Shown here: positions 23,182 to 32,034 of the stretch, piece by piece
Numbering within the stretch: the first letter of the stretch is position 1
Layout: the number at the start of each line of letters is the position of its first letter
Source: Candidatus Zixiibacteriota bacterium
Lineage (GTDB): Bacteria > Zixibacteria > MSB-5A5 > GN15 > FEB-12
Assembly (NCBI GenBank): GCA_034003725.1
Contig: JAVEYB010000002.1
Span: 1 to 64,000, forward strand
DNA length: 64,000 nucleotides
Reading direction: 5' to 3'
Notes under the pieces: model-generated
What the model was told of the DNA's origin: nothing
What the model saw: the letters and a program-made list of their open reading frames with translations, nothing else
The model's database searches: none
Position numbers and translations under genes: made by a program

Positions 23182-25550
23182 TGTCTCAGTTTCACGATCG
23201 TGACGCCCGCGCCGCCCTCGTTCCAGTTGCCGAGACGCAACGACTCGACATCGGCGTGCCCCTTGAGGAAAGCGGTCAGCGAACGGCGCAGGGCGCCGCT
23301 GCCCTTGCCGTGGACGACATATACCTGCCCCAACCCGGCCAGTCGCGCGCGGTCGAGATATTTCTCGAGCGCATCGGTGGCTTCCTCCACGGTCATGCCC
23401 CGGAGGTGAATCTCCGGCGAAACCGACTCATTCACCTGGAATGCCGATGCGGCGGCGGCGTGTTTTCTAGTGGACGCACTTCCCGAAGGCGCCAGCCGCT
23501 CGAGGCTGCGCAGCTCAACGGTAGTAGTGAACTGGCCGAGGCGGACCCGGGCGCGGTCGCCCTGCACCTGTTCGATCTCACCCGTCTGGCCGAGCGACAT
23601 GATGCGCACCAGGTCACCCTCCGCGAAGGTCGCCGGCTCGGTCGGCGCCGTCTTGTCCGCACGAAGGTTGTCCGTCTGTCGCGCCGCCTCCTGTTTCAGG
23701 TCGCGGAGTCGTCGATGCGCTTGTTTGACGGTTTCCTTGTCCGCCTGCGACTTTCGGATATCGGCGACCAGTTGTTCGGTGTCACGGCGACTTTGTTCCA
23801 GGAGGCGGTCCACCTCGGCGAGCGCTTTTCGCTTCTCGTCATCGACATCTCTGGTCAGGCGCTCCGACTGTGCGCGAAAGTATGACTCGAGTTCTTTGGC
23901 CTTTGCAAGTCGCTCGGACAATTCCGATTGATCCTCTTTGACTTTTTTCAGTTCCGCTTCGAGCGAGGCAATCAATTCGCCCAGTGACCGTTCGCCGCTG
24001 CCGATAAGTTTCGCGGCGTGTGCACACACCGATTCCGGCATGCCGAGACGACTGGCGATTTCCACGGCATACGACGATCCGGGGATGCCTACCTGCAGGC
24101 GGAAGGTCGGGGCCAGTGTTTCCCGGTTGAACTCAAGGGAGGCATTCTCGATTTCCGGGTGCTGGAGCGGCAGCGTCTTCAGTTGCGAGTAATGTGTGGT
24201 TGCAACAAGTCTGGCTCCGTGGGAGATCACATGCAGGATGATAGCCTCGGCCAGTGCCGCGCCTTCCTTGGGATCGGTCCCCGCGCCGATTTCGTCGAAC
24301 AGGACAAGCGTGCGGTCGGACAGCCCTTTGACCGCGCTGATGATGTTTCGGATGTGCGACGAGAAAGTCGACAGTGACAGTTCAATCGACTGCTCGTCTC
24401 CGATATCCGCGTAGATCTGTTCGAATATACCCATGCGGCTGGTGGGATCGGCAGATATAGGCAGGCCCGACTGGGACATGAGGACCAGCAGCCCGATAGT
24501 CTTGAGCGCAATCGTCTTGCCGCCGGTGTTGGGTCCGGTCACGAGAACGGCCTGCCGGGTTTCGCCGAGATCGAGTGTGAGCGGAATCACATTCTCCCGG
24601 ATTCCGCTCTGTGCAACCAGCAGCGGGTGGCGGGCATTGACCAGCGAGAAGCCGGCCTCGGAATCGATGCGCGGTCGCGCAGCCCCGACCGCCCGTCCGA
24701 ACCGGGCCGCCGCGTGGTAGGAATCCAGCCGTCCGATGACCCGGATGTTCTCTTCGAGCGCCGGGCGGTGCGACGCGATTTCGGCGGTGAGGGCGCGGAG
24801 GATTCGGTCGATCTCCAGTCGTTCTTCCTGCATGAGCATGTTGAGGCGGTTGTTCATCTCGACCGTCTCGTTCGGCTCGATGTAGAAGGTGGCCCCGCTC
24901 TGCGATCGGTCGTGGAGAATGCCGCTGTCGGCTTTGTACTGGCCGGCGAGTATCGGGATGACGTACCGGCCGTTGCGCTGGGTGATAACGTCGGTCTGCC
25001 ATCCGGATTGCTTCTGTTGCCCGGCGAGAATCGATTCCAGTCGCGCCAGCAGCCGCCGCTTGCTGTCTCCCATTTCTATGCGAATGCGGCGGAGCTGGGG
25101 AGAGGCCGAATCCTTGATTTCACCGCGCTCGTCGATCGTCCGGTTGATGTCCTTACGCAGCTCCGGAAAGGCCCGCATGCGGGAGATGTATTCGGCGATC
25201 AGCGGAAAGCTGTCGCGCCCGTCGCGGTCATAGTCGAATATGTCAGCCGAGACCTCGATGAGTTCCAGCACGGTGCGGATTTCATCGGGGTCGAGGAAGA
25301 TGCCCTCGACCGCCGTTTTCGCAAGAACCTCCCGGGCATCCTCCATGCGGGCCAGGGGGAACGCGGCGCCGACCGTGACGATATCGAGCATTTCACCGAT
25401 TTCGCGATGACGCAATTCGATCGCGTCGCGGTCCGTGGTGGGGAGGAATTTCGCGACTTCACCGTGACCGTACGGCGTAATGCACTGCCCGGCGATGCGG
25501 GAGAGCACCTTGTCGAATTCGAGTGTCTCAAGTGTATGCGGATCAATCAT
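23178..25550 (-). CDS. mutS2: MutS2 ATPase/endonuclease with Smr domain
   Basis: A 790-residue MutS-family protein without mismatch-binding domain I. Walker A is TGPNTGGKTIALKT, followed by LFDEIGAGTDPKEGAAL. A long basic coiled coil occupies about residues 510-630, and the C-terminal Smr nuclease domain has LRGMTVEEA and VYVVHGKGSGALR. MutS2 acts against recombination or rescues collided ribosomes, depending on species. The ATG at 25550 matches family starts (MIDPHTLETLEFDKV). Two more in-frame ATGs lie upstream and would begin right at the T-tract of a terminator. Confidence 0.95.
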   Translation of the reverse strand: MIDPHTLETLEFDKVLSRIAGQCITPYGHGEVAKFLPTTDRDAIELRHREIGEMLDIVTVGAAFPLARMEDAREVLAKTAVEGIFLDPDEIRTVLELIEVSADIFDYDRDGRDSFPLIAEYISRMRAFPELRKDINRTIDERGEIKDSASPQLRRIRIEMGDSKRRLLARLESILAGQQKQSGWQTDVITQRNGRYVIPILAGQYKADSGILHDRSQSGATFYIEPNETVEMNNRLNMLMQEERLEIDRILRALTAEIASHRPALEENIRVIGRLDSYHAAARFGRAVGAARPRIDSEAGFSLVNARHPLLVAQSGIRENVIPLTLDLGETRQAVLVTGPNTGGKTIALKTIGLLVLMSQSGLPISADPTSRMGIFEQIYADIGDEQSIELSLSTFSSHIRNIISAVKGLSDRTLVLFDEIGAGTDPKEGAALAEAIILHVISHGARLVATTHYSQLKTLPLQHPEIENASLEFNRETLAPTFRLQVGIPGSSYAVEIASRLGMPESVCAHAAKLIGSGERSLGELIASLEAELKKVKEDQSELSERLAKAKELESYFRAQSERLTRDVDDEKRKALAEVDRLLEQSRRDTEQLVADIRKSQADKETVKQAHRRLRDLKQEAARQTDNLRADKTAPTEPATFAEGDLVRIMSLGQTGEIEQVQGDRARVRLGQFTTTVELRSLERLAPSGSASTRKHAAAASAFQVNESVSPEIHLRGMTVEEATDALEKYLDRARLAGLGQVYVVHGKGSGALRRSLTAFLKGHADVESLRLGNWNEGGAGVTIVKLRQ

Positions 25551-25566
25551 CTGTCGCATCCGAAGC

Positions 25567-25597
25567 ATATAAAAAAACCGGCCGAAGGCCGGTTTAA
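25567..25597 (-). terminator. Rho-independent terminator between cvpA and mutS2
   Basis: AAACCGGCC pairs with GGCCGGTTT around a 3-nt loop, followed on the minus strand by TTTTTTTAT. The T-tract runs directly into the first possible mutS2 start codons. Confidence 0.88.
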
Positions 25598-25629
25598 TAT
25601 ACGGTTACGGCTTTGAAATCAAAATCAAT

Positions 25630-26271
25630 TTAGGACGGCGATTCCGTGTTGAAGAAGCGATCGATCTGATAGATCACCCGGTATACCTGCTGCCGATCCT
25701 CGTCGACGTTCTGGTTGTTTTTGCCGGAGGGTGCGGTGGCGTTCGGCTGCAGAAGTGTCGATTCCATCTGCTCCATGAAATTGCCGCTGCCCTTGTGCAG
25801 TTTCTCGGTCGAATCGTACATCAGGGGAATCGTCTTGGCGATAGTCGGGCCGAAGAACGAATTCTCGAAGCTGGTGTAGAACCAGTCCGGCAGGGGCAGA
25901 AGGAACGTGAGCAGGGTCAGGAAGCTGACGCCGACCCAGCCGCGCAGAAAGCCGACCAGGGCTCCGCCCATTTGATCGCGACGCTTGTCGGTTTTGACCG
26001 ACGCGAACTTGTAGAAAAGCATTCCCAGCAGTTTGAAGATCACATAGGATCCGGCCAGCAGGATCACAAAGGAGAGGAACGCCGATACCAGAGTTGATCC
26101 CCCCATCTGCTCGTGCATCCAGATCGCGAGGCGGTCGATATACCGAATGGAGATGATCAGCGCAACGAAAAAGAGCACAAACGCCATCAACTCTCTGATG
26201 AGGCCTTTTTTCGAGCCGACTACTACCATAGCCAGCAGCAGGGCGACCAAAACGCCGTCAATCCAGTTCAT
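25630..26271 (-). CDS. CvpA-family membrane protein
   Basis: A 213-residue protein with four hydrophobic helices in the first 150 residues (start MNWIDGVLVALLLAMVVVGSKKG in parts: NWIDGVLV, GSKKGLIREL), then a polar C-terminal tail. The N-terminal pattern is that of the colicin V production protein family, linked to envelope integrity. It is the third gene of the rpsU-yqeY-cvpA unit and ends at a terminator. The frame starts at ATG 26271. Confidence 0.85.
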   Translation of the reverse strand: MNWIDGVLVALLLAMVVVGSKKGLIRELMAFVLFFVALIISIRYIDRLAIWMHEQMGGSTLVSAFLSFVILLAGSYVIFKLLGMLFYKFASVKTDKRRDQMGGALVGFLRGWVGVSFLTLLTFLLPLPDWFYTSFENSFFGPTIAKTIPLMYDSTEKLHKGSGNFMEQMESTLLQPNATAPSGKNNQNVDEDRQQVYRVIYQIDRFFNTESPS

Positions 26272-26327
26272 ACCCGAACTCCCTGTAGTGGGTTGGTCAT
26301 TCAGGTTGAGGATAGGAGAGTTTTTAA

Positions 26328-26774
26328 TTATTTGGCAAGAATTTCCTGCACCAGGCGGTTGACCAGTTTGCCGTCGGCCCGGCCCTTGACTTTGGGCATG
26401 ACGGCTTTCATTACCAGTCCCATTTTGGCAGGAGAATCGGCGCCGGTTTCGGCCACCGCATCGCTGATGATCTGACGGACTTCAGCTTCAGACAGCTGGA
26501 CGGGCAGGTAGCCCTGAATAACGTCGAGTTCGGACGTCTCTTTGGTCACCAGGTCCTGGCGGCCGGCGGCCTGATACTGTTCGATGGATTCTCGGCGTTT
26601 CTTGGCGGCGGAGGAGAGGACGTCGATAACGTCGGTATCGGACAACGCCGTTTTCTTTTCGATCTGGGCGTATTTGATATCAGACTTAAGGCCCCGAAGG
26701 ACGGTAGCTTTCAGCTTTTCACCGGCCTTCAGGGCCTTGATCAAGTCCTGGTCTATCTGCTCAAGAATAGGCAT
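26328..26774 (-). CDS. yqeY: YqeY/GatB-domain protein
   Basis: A 148-residue protein of the YqeY family, related to the tRNA-binding tail of GatB. Seen are LKAGEKLKATVLRGLKSDIKYAQIEK, AAKKRRESIEQYQAAGRQDLV, LSEAEVRQIISDA and KMGLVMKAVMPKVKGRADG. The function is unsettled and may involve tRNA-dependent amidation or translation quality. It lies 6 nt after rpsU, a common pairing in bacteria. Confidence 0.93.
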   Translation of the reverse strand: MPILEQIDQDLIKALKAGEKLKATVLRGLKSDIKYAQIEKKTALSDTDVIDVLSSAAKKRRESIEQYQAAGRQDLVTKETSELDVIQGYLPVQLSEAEVRQIISDAVAETGADSPAKMGLVMKAVMPKVKGRADGKLVNRLVQEILAK

Positions 26775-26780
26775 ATGCGA

Positions 26781-26978
26781 CTAATAGCGATCGAGGTAAC
26801 GGGCCTTGCGCGCTTTGCGCTTGGCTGCCGCGAGCTTCCGCTTGCGCGTCTCAGACGGCTTCTCGAAATGCTGGTGTTTCTTGTAGTCGGAAAGAATCCC
26901 CGCCTTTTCGCAGAACTTGTTGAAACGACGCAACGCTTTTTCAAACGATTCGTCGTCGCGAACACGAACTCCGGTCAA
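26781..26978 (-). CDS. rpsU: 30S ribosomal protein bS21
   Basis: A 65-residue basic protein with the S21 pattern: [26 protein letters not shown], then a [11 protein letters not shown] segment and an arginine/lysine-rich tail. The start codon is TTG at 26978, preceded by AAAGGGGTG, and no nearby ATG gives the family N-terminus. It is the first gene after a good promoter and leads rpsU-yqeY-cvpA. Confidence 0.95.
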   Translation of the reverse strand: MTGVRVRDDESFEKALRRFNKFCEKAGILSDYKKHQHFEKPSETRKRKLAAAKRKARKARYLDRY

Positions 26979-27047
26979 TCAGTTCACCCCTTTCGCGGTG
27001 CTATATGTTAACGCAATCCTGCGTCCTGTAGTTACTTACCTAGTGAC

Positions 27048-27075
27048 AACATAACCAATCGAGAGAAGTTGTCAA
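27048..27075 (-). promoter_or_regulatory. sigma-70-type promoter of the rpsU operon
   Basis: On the minus strand TTGACA (27070-27075), 16 bp and TATGTT (27048-27053), about 65 bp ahead of the TTG start. Confidence 0.75.
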
Positions 27076-27132
27076 GCTTTCAAATATATCGGCAAAAGAC
27101 AGGGAACGCCAGTCATTTGTGGTGACGACTCA

Positions 27133-27161
27133 GGAACTTCGGTCGGGACGCCGACTATAAT
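27133..27161 (+). promoter_or_regulatory. possible leaderless promoter of the DUF4184 gene
   Basis: TATAAT at 27156-27161 ends 5 nt before the ATG at 27167, so transcription would begin at or next to the start codon. An ECF-like GGAACTT (27133-27139) sits 16 bp before the -10. Confidence 0.45.
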
Positions 27162-27166
27162 CAACA

Positions 27167-27994
27167 ATGCCGTTTACGACGTCACATCCGGCGATCATTT
27201 TGCCGCTCAAGCAGATATGGCCGAGGTGGTGGTCGCTTTCGGGCCTTATGGCCGGCGCCATGTCGCCTGACCTGCTGTATTTTCTGATGATGGGCACGAC
27301 CGAACGATCGTTCAGCCACAGCTGGATGGGGCTGTTCGTGTTTTGCGTTCCCGCCGGGATGGTTTTCGCGTTCGTGTTTCATAGGTTCTTCAAGCGTCCG
27401 TTTTTCGGGGCGCTGCCAGATCCTCTGGATCGCTTTTTCTCAGGGCTGGCTGCTTCTCCCTTTCACATTCGATCGGCGCGGGACTGGCTGGTACTGGGGA
27501 TGTCGGTCCTTGTGGGCGCGCTCAGCCATTTCTTCTGGGATTCATGGACTCACGCCCATGGTGCGATCGCCAGCCGCATTCCTCTCTTTCTATCGTATAT
27601 CACCGTCGGCGGCAGCAGCGTCCAGGTAACCACGATTCTGCAACACGCGAGCACTCTGGTCGGGGGAGGGATGATCGTATGGTATGCGGTGACCGGGAGA
27701 ATTGTACCACCCCGGCTTTCCGATTACCACCCCATTCCAAGTCATCGAAAGCGCCGGTTCTGGATGTTTGCGTTTTTGGGCTCCCTGTTAGCTGTGGTAC
27801 TCGCGCTCCAGATTTGGTGCGGCGGTTTCGGATTCTGGACGATCGCACACGCGGACCGTGGGACGCTCATCCGGGCGATCGGGTTGGGGAGCTGGGCGGG
27901 CTTCTTCTGGGCCACCTGCCTGTGCGGCGTGCGAGCTCGTCGCGAGGCGGAAAAGCATGGCCGCTCAAGGCGTTACGAGAATGTCCTGAAGTAA
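27167..27994 (+). CDS. DUF4184 family membrane protein
   Basis: A 275-residue integral membrane protein of about seven hydrophobic helices. The N-terminal stretch MPFTTSHPAIILPLK and then GLMAGAMSPDLLYFL, plus HFFWDSWTHAHG further on, are typical of DUF4184, whose function is unknown. Conserved His and Asp residues recall membrane metal-dependent hydrolases, but this is speculation. The gene has no Shine-Dalgarno sequence and may be read from a leaderless message. It converges with the HIT gene, 11 nt away. Confidence 0.82.
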   Translation: MPFTTSHPAIILPLKQIWPRWWSLSGLMAGAMSPDLLYFLMMGTTERSFSHSWMGLFVFCVPAGMVFAFVFHRFFKRPFFGALPDPLDRFFSGLAASPFHIRSARDWLVLGMSVLVGALSHFFWDSWTHAHGAIASRIPLFLSYITVGGSSVQVTTILQHASTLVGGGMIVWYAVTGRIVPPRLSDYHPIPSHRKRRFWMFAFLGSLLAVVLALQIWCGGFGFWTIAHADRGTLIRAIGLGSWAGFFWATCLCGVRARREAEKHGRSRRYENVLK

Positions 27995-28005
27995 GATATT
28001 ACGAC

Positions 28006-28338
28006 TTACTCGGACAGCCACGTCAACCGTTCGCTTCCCCGGTTGGAGAGGAAGTGGTAATGGATGTGGAAGACTTCCTGTCCGTATCCGTTATTCACCA
28101 TCAATCGATAGTGGTCGGTAATCCCGAGGGTTTCGGCGACCTGTTTGGCCGTGCGGTTCAGCAGGGACAGCACTTCCGGAGGCGTTTCGTGGAAGGTTGC
28201 GTACTCGGCTTTCGGCACGATCAACAGGTGGACGCGATCTTTCGGCCGATGATCGGCAAAGACGATTACGTCGTCGTTTTCCATGAAAATCCGGGCGGGA
28301 ATTTCACGGTTGATGATTTTTCTAAAGACATTCGACAT
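28006..28338 (-). CDS. HIT-family nucleotide-binding protein (HINT-like)
   Basis: A 110-residue histidine-triad protein that hydrolyses or transfers nucleotide phosphoramidates. It shows the start FRKIINREIPARI, the DHRPKDRVHLLIVPK segment and the catalytic triad as FHIHYHFLS near the end. The length fits HINT. ATG at 28338 matches the family start, and the longer frame to 28407 is ignored. It is divergent from yebC. Confidence 0.93.
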   Translation of the reverse strand: MSNVFRKIINREIPARIFMENDDVIVFADHRPKDRVHLLIVPKAEYATFHETPPEVLSLLNRTAKQVAETLGITDHYRLMVNNGYGQEVFHIHYHFLSNRGSERLTWLSE

Positions 28339-28499
28339 GTCGGCAATATATACTCCGGGGTCAAAAGTGCAAATCTTGAGGAATCGAATTGGTTGTTGCG
28401 GGCGCACTTGCCAACGAAGGCGCTATTGATTACATTGACATCGGTACGCGCGGTTATCCACCCTTAGACTCAATGTTAATGGATTCTGGAGGAGAATAG

Positions 28500-29255
28500 A
28501 TGTCCGGTCATTCGAAATGGTCGACAATCAAACGCAAAAAGGGCAAAGCCGACCAGGAGCGGGGACGGCTGTTCACTCGTTACACGAAAGAAATAGCGGT
28601 TGCGGCGCGGGAAGGGGGCGGAGATCCGGATATGAACGCCCGCCTTCGCACGGCGATCAACGCGGCCAAGGCGGTCAATATGCCCGCCGACAACATCAAG
28701 CGCTCGATACTCAAAGGCACAGGACAGTTGCCGGGCGTATCGTATGAGTCGTTGACATACGAGGGATACGGCCCCGGTGGGACGGCGGTGTTCCTTGAAG
28801 TAATGACCGACAACCGAAACCGGATCGTATCGGAGGTGCGCCACCTGTTTTCCAGGTATGGAGGCAACCTTGGGGAAAACGGTTCGGTGGCGTGGATGTT
28901 CCACAAGCGAGGCGTCATTCAGGTCGAAGCCGACAAGGCCGACGAGGAGACGCTCATGGAGGCGGCGCTGGAGGCGGGCGCCGATGATTTTGGCCGCGAC
29001 GGAGACACGTTTGAGATATTGACCGACCCCGGATCACTCGAGGATGTCGTCACGGCGATCGAGGCGAAAGGAATCGCAATCGCATCGTCGGAAGTCACCA
29101 TGCTCCCGCAGAACACGATCAGACTGGACAAGGAATCCGACGCCAGTTCCATGCTGAAGCTTATGGACGCCCTGGAAGAGAATGACGATGTTCAGAAAGT
29201 GTACGCCAATTTCGATATCGACGAGGCCCTGCTCGAGAGACTGGCCGGAGAATAG
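28500..29255 (+). CDS. YebC/PmpR-family protein (TACO1-like)
   Basis: A 251-residue protein with the family start MSGHSKWSTIKRKKGKAD, then RTAINAAKAVNMPADNIKRSI, YEGYGPGGTAVFLEV and VYANFDID near the end. Family members are described as transcription regulators or as translation factors that help with difficult peptide stretches. A strong Shine-Dalgarno GGAGGAG lies 5 nt before ATG 28500. In many genomes yebC lies just upstream of ruvC; here the gap to ruvC is about 2.3 kb, filled by a HAD and an MFS gene. Confidence 0.95.
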   Translation: MSGHSKWSTIKRKKGKADQERGRLFTRYTKEIAVAAREGGGDPDMNARLRTAINAAKAVNMPADNIKRSILKGTGQLPGVSYESLTYEGYGPGGTAVFLEVMTDNRNRIVSEVRHLFSRYGGNLGENGSVAWMFHKRGVIQVEADKADEETLMEAALEAGADDFGRDGDTFEILTDPGSLEDVVTAIEAKGIAIASSEVTMLPQNTIRLDKESDASSMLKLMDALEENDDVQKVYANFDIDEALLERLAGE

Positions 29256-29289
29256 GCCGGCCGGGGCCCGAAGATCATGACAAGAGTGC

Positions 29290-29328
29290 CTGCCGTCGAA
29301 CGATCGAGTCCGACGGCAGTTCTTTTTC
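29290..29328 (+). terminator. Rho-independent terminator after yebC
   Basis: CTGCCGTCG (29290-29298) pairs with CGACGGCAG (29311-29319), followed by TTCTTTTT. Confidence 0.85.
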
Positions 29329-29334
29329 CTGCCT

Positions 29335-30120
29335 ATGCCTGATAGTCCCGACATTTTCGGAAATGCCCGGGCGTTGCTGTTTGATCTGGACGGCGTCCTG
29401 TATGTCGGCAATCGGATGATCGACGGCGCGGACCGGGTCATCAGCCACGTCCGCTCACGTCGTTTGCCGTGTCGGTTCACCACCAACACGACCACGATGT
29501 CGCAGGCGGCCCTGCATCGAAAACTGCTGGATCTCGGCCTGCCGGTCGAGCAATCGGAAGTTTTCGGGGTAATCCGGGCCGCGCACCTGTTTCTCGAACA
29601 GGAAGGTGATCCGCTGTGTCACTTTCTGCTGACCGATGATCCGCGAGGGGACTTTGCGGGTTTTCGGCAGTCAGAGGATCATCCCACGCATCTGGTGGTG
29701 GGCGATGTCGGCAAGGTCTGGGATTACCGACTGATGCAGCGGTGTTTCGAGATGATCATCGACGGGGCGAAACTGGTGGCGCTCCACAAAGGCAAGTACT
29801 GGCAGACGGAAACCGGGCTGCGCATGGATATCGGCGCATTTGTCGCAGGTCTCGAGTACGTTACCGACACGACGGCAATCGTAATCGGCAAGCCGTCGCA
29901 GAAGTTCTTCAAGCTGGCGCTGGACGATCTTGGCCTCGATGCATCGCAGGTAGTCATGATCGGCGATGATTTGACGAATGATATCGGCGGCGCACAGCAG
30001 GCAGGCATGAAGGGGGTGCTGGTACGAACCGGAAAATTCCGTCAGGATTTGGTTGACCGTTCACCGGTCACACCCGACATGGTTATCGATTCAGTCGCTG
30101 ACCTGCTGCACCTGATCTGA
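29335..30120 (+). CDS. HAD-IIA family hydrolase (NagD/LHPP-like phosphatase)
   Basis: A 261-residue phosphatase with motif I ALLFDLDGVLYVGN, motif II around RFTTNTTTM, a C2-type cap, K in GKPSQKFFKLAL, and motif IV MIGDDLTNDIGGAQQAGM. Such enzymes dephosphorylate small phosphate esters or phosphoamino acids. ATG 29335 lies just beyond the terminator T-tract with little leader. Its last 30 bases overlap the convergent MFS gene. Confidence 0.88.
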   Translation: MPDSPDIFGNARALLFDLDGVLYVGNRMIDGADRVISHVRSRRLPCRFTTNTTTMSQAALHRKLLDLGLPVEQSEVFGVIRAAHLFLEQEGDPLCHFLLTDDPRGDFAGFRQSEDHPTHLVVGDVGKVWDYRLMQRCFEMIIDGAKLVALHKGKYWQTETGLRMDIGAFVAGLEYVTDTTAIVIGKPSQKFFKLALDDLGLDASQVVMIGDDLTNDIGGAQQAGMKGVLVRTGKFRQDLVDRSPVTPDMVIDSVADLLHLI

Positions 30121-31401
30121 GACTGTCGGTTCGTTCGACGCAGGCGGTTCGAACGCGAGATATTCGCGAAACGCCCTGCTGGTTGCCATCGCGATGGTCA
30201 GGCACATCGTGATGGCGCCGATCGAGGCAAACAGCAGCGGGATGTTCTGGTCCACCATATCGGCCACTACGCCCGCGAGTCCCATTGCAATCGGCGACAG
30301 TCCCATTGCCAGCGTGCCGAGCAGTCCGAACACTCGTCCCCGTATACGCGACGGCGTGCTCAACTGGAGTATTGTCATGACGCCGATATTGAAGAAACCT
30401 GCACACAGGCCGGAGACAAAGAGAGCCGCCATCACCGGAAACGGATCGTTCATCGGCGCGATCACAAACAGCATGACCGACAAACCGGAGAGCGCCGTTA
30501 TCATCAGGACGCTTCGCAGGCGGCCGGACATGCTGAACGCGCCGGCGGCAAGGTAGCCGACCATAGCGCCGACGCCCATTCCGGCCATGATGAATCCGTA
30601 CCAGTCGGGTGTGGATCGCAAGTGATCCTCGACGAAAAACGGCATCAGAATGCCGACCGGGACGAAGAAGAAATTGAGGAAGGCGGCCGCCATGAAGAGC
30701 CTGCGCAGGCCGACCGTCCTCCATACATACGCGAACCCTTCGCGCAGGTCAGTGACAAACGACTGTACGACAGCCGCGCGTCCCTTTTGCCGCTCCGGGA
30801 TTTCCTGCGGTATGGTCATGAACATTTCGCTGATGGCGGAGAGAATGTAGCTCAGGCCGTTGAGAAGAAACAGCGCCGGTGCGCCGACGACGCGAAACAG
30901 CACGCCGCCGGTACCCTGCCCGACAAACTGCGCCACCTGCATGGAGAGCTGGTTTAGCGAGTTCGCCGACGCCACGCGGCCGGCAGGGACTATGTCCGGT
31001 ATGGCGGCTCCTACGGCAGGGTTGAAAAAAGCACCGAGGCCGGCGTTGACTGCCGCAGCGACAAAGAGAAGTGTGATGATGACCGAGGTATCATCGGGCC
31101 GCCAGAATACGTAGCCTGCGAGTGCGCAGATCACCAGGCCGCGGACAAGGTCGGTCACGACAATGATGTTGCGTCGGGAGTGGCGGTCGGCGTAGGCGCC
31201 GGCCAACGGTCCGAGCAAAACGCCCGGAATGGCTGACGCCATCATGACCAGGCCGACCAGCGTGGCCGATCCCGTGGCCCCTTTCAACCAGAACATCAGG
31301 GCGACTGAATATACCATCGACCCGACCTGGCTGACCAGCTGGCCCTGCCAGAGCAGCACGAAGTCTTTGTTGAACAGCCTGGTTGGCGAAATCATTTCCA
31401 T
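30091..31401 (-). CDS. MFS transporter (EntS/MefA-like subfamily)
   Basis: A 436-residue membrane protein with about 12 helices. Seen are LFNKDFVLLWQGQLVSQVG at the start, GVLLGPLAGAYADRHSRR as the loop 2-3 signature, and ANSLNQLSMQVAQFVGQGTGG. The subfamily exports macrolides, siderophores or similar compounds; the substrate here is unknown. No regulator is adjacent. Its 3' end overlaps the convergent HAD gene by 30 bp. Confidence 0.85.
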   Translation of the reverse strand: MEMISPTRLFNKDFVLLWQGQLVSQVGSMVYSVALMFWLKGATGSATLVGLVMMASAIPGVLLGPLAGAYADRHSRRNIIVVTDLVRGLVICALAGYVFWRPDDTSVIITLLFVAAAVNAGLGAFFNPAVGAAIPDIVPAGRVASANSLNQLSMQVAQFVGQGTGGVLFRVVGAPALFLLNGLSYILSAISEMFMTIPQEIPERQKGRAAVVQSFVTDLREGFAYVWRTVGLRRLFMAAAFLNFFFVPVGILMPFFVEDHLRSTPDWYGFIMAGMGVGAMVGYLAAGAFSMSGRLRSVLMITALSGLSVMLFVIAPMNDPFPVMAALFVSGLCAGFFNIGVMTILQLSTPSRIRGRVFGLLGTLAMGLSPIAMGLAGVVADMVDQNIPLLFASIGAITMCLTIAMATSRAFREYLAFEPPASNEPTVSDQVQQVSD

Positions 31402-31539
31402 CCCAATACGAGCGTACGGCCCAAAAGATGCATTTCGTCCAGGTTGGCGGTACGCGCAGACTTGGCTTCATGAGTCACATCAAGCTCTCCGGGACCATTT
31501 TCTTGTTGAAATAAGGGCGATTTCCGGGTATGAAGGAGT

Positions 31540-32034
31540 ATGGTGATTCTGGGAATTGACCCCGGTCTGGACACGACCGGTTACGGCCTGATTGACTTCG
31601 GGGCGGGGCAGTATCGAGTTATAGAGGCCGGAGTCGTGCGGTCTACCGCGAAGTTGTCGCTGTCGGAGCGATTGGGTGAAATCGCGCGCGATATTTCGTC
31701 CGTGCTCGCGCAGTTTTCACCCGAGGGGGTAGCGGTAGAGGAATTGTACGCTCATTACAATCATCCCCGGACGGCCATCATCATGGGGCATGCCCGTGGG
31801 GTCATTTTTCTTGCCGCGGCCCAGGCAGGCGTACCCGTATATTCGTACGCCGCGACGAAAATCAAGAAGTCACTGACCGGCAACGGCCGGGCCACCAAAC
31901 TGCAGATGCAGCGGATGGTGGCATCCACCCTGAATCTGTCGACGGTCCCACAGCCGCCGGACGCGGCCGACGCATTGGCCGTGGCGCTGTGTCACTGCCG
32001 GGTTCTCGAGGTCGACGAGGGGGTGGCGGTATGA
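31540..32034 (+). CDS. ruvC: Holliday junction endonuclease RuvC
   Basis: A 164-residue resolvase. Acidic catalytic residues are seen in ILGIDPGLDTTGYG, GVAVEELYAHYNHP and PPDAADALAVALCH. It cuts Holliday junctions together with RuvAB. GGAG precedes the start too closely for ATG 31540, so the GTG at the next codon (31543) may be used. The gene begins the ruvC-ruvA-ruvB run and overlaps ruvA by 4 nt. Confidence 0.96.
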   Translation: MVILGIDPGLDTTGYGLIDFGAGQYRVIEAGVVRSTAKLSLSERLGEIARDISSVLAQFSPEGVAVEELYAHYNHPRTAIIMGHARGVIFLAAAQAGVPVYSYAATKIKKSLTGNGRATKLQMQRMVASTLNLSTVPQPPDAADALAVALCHCRVLEVDEGVAV

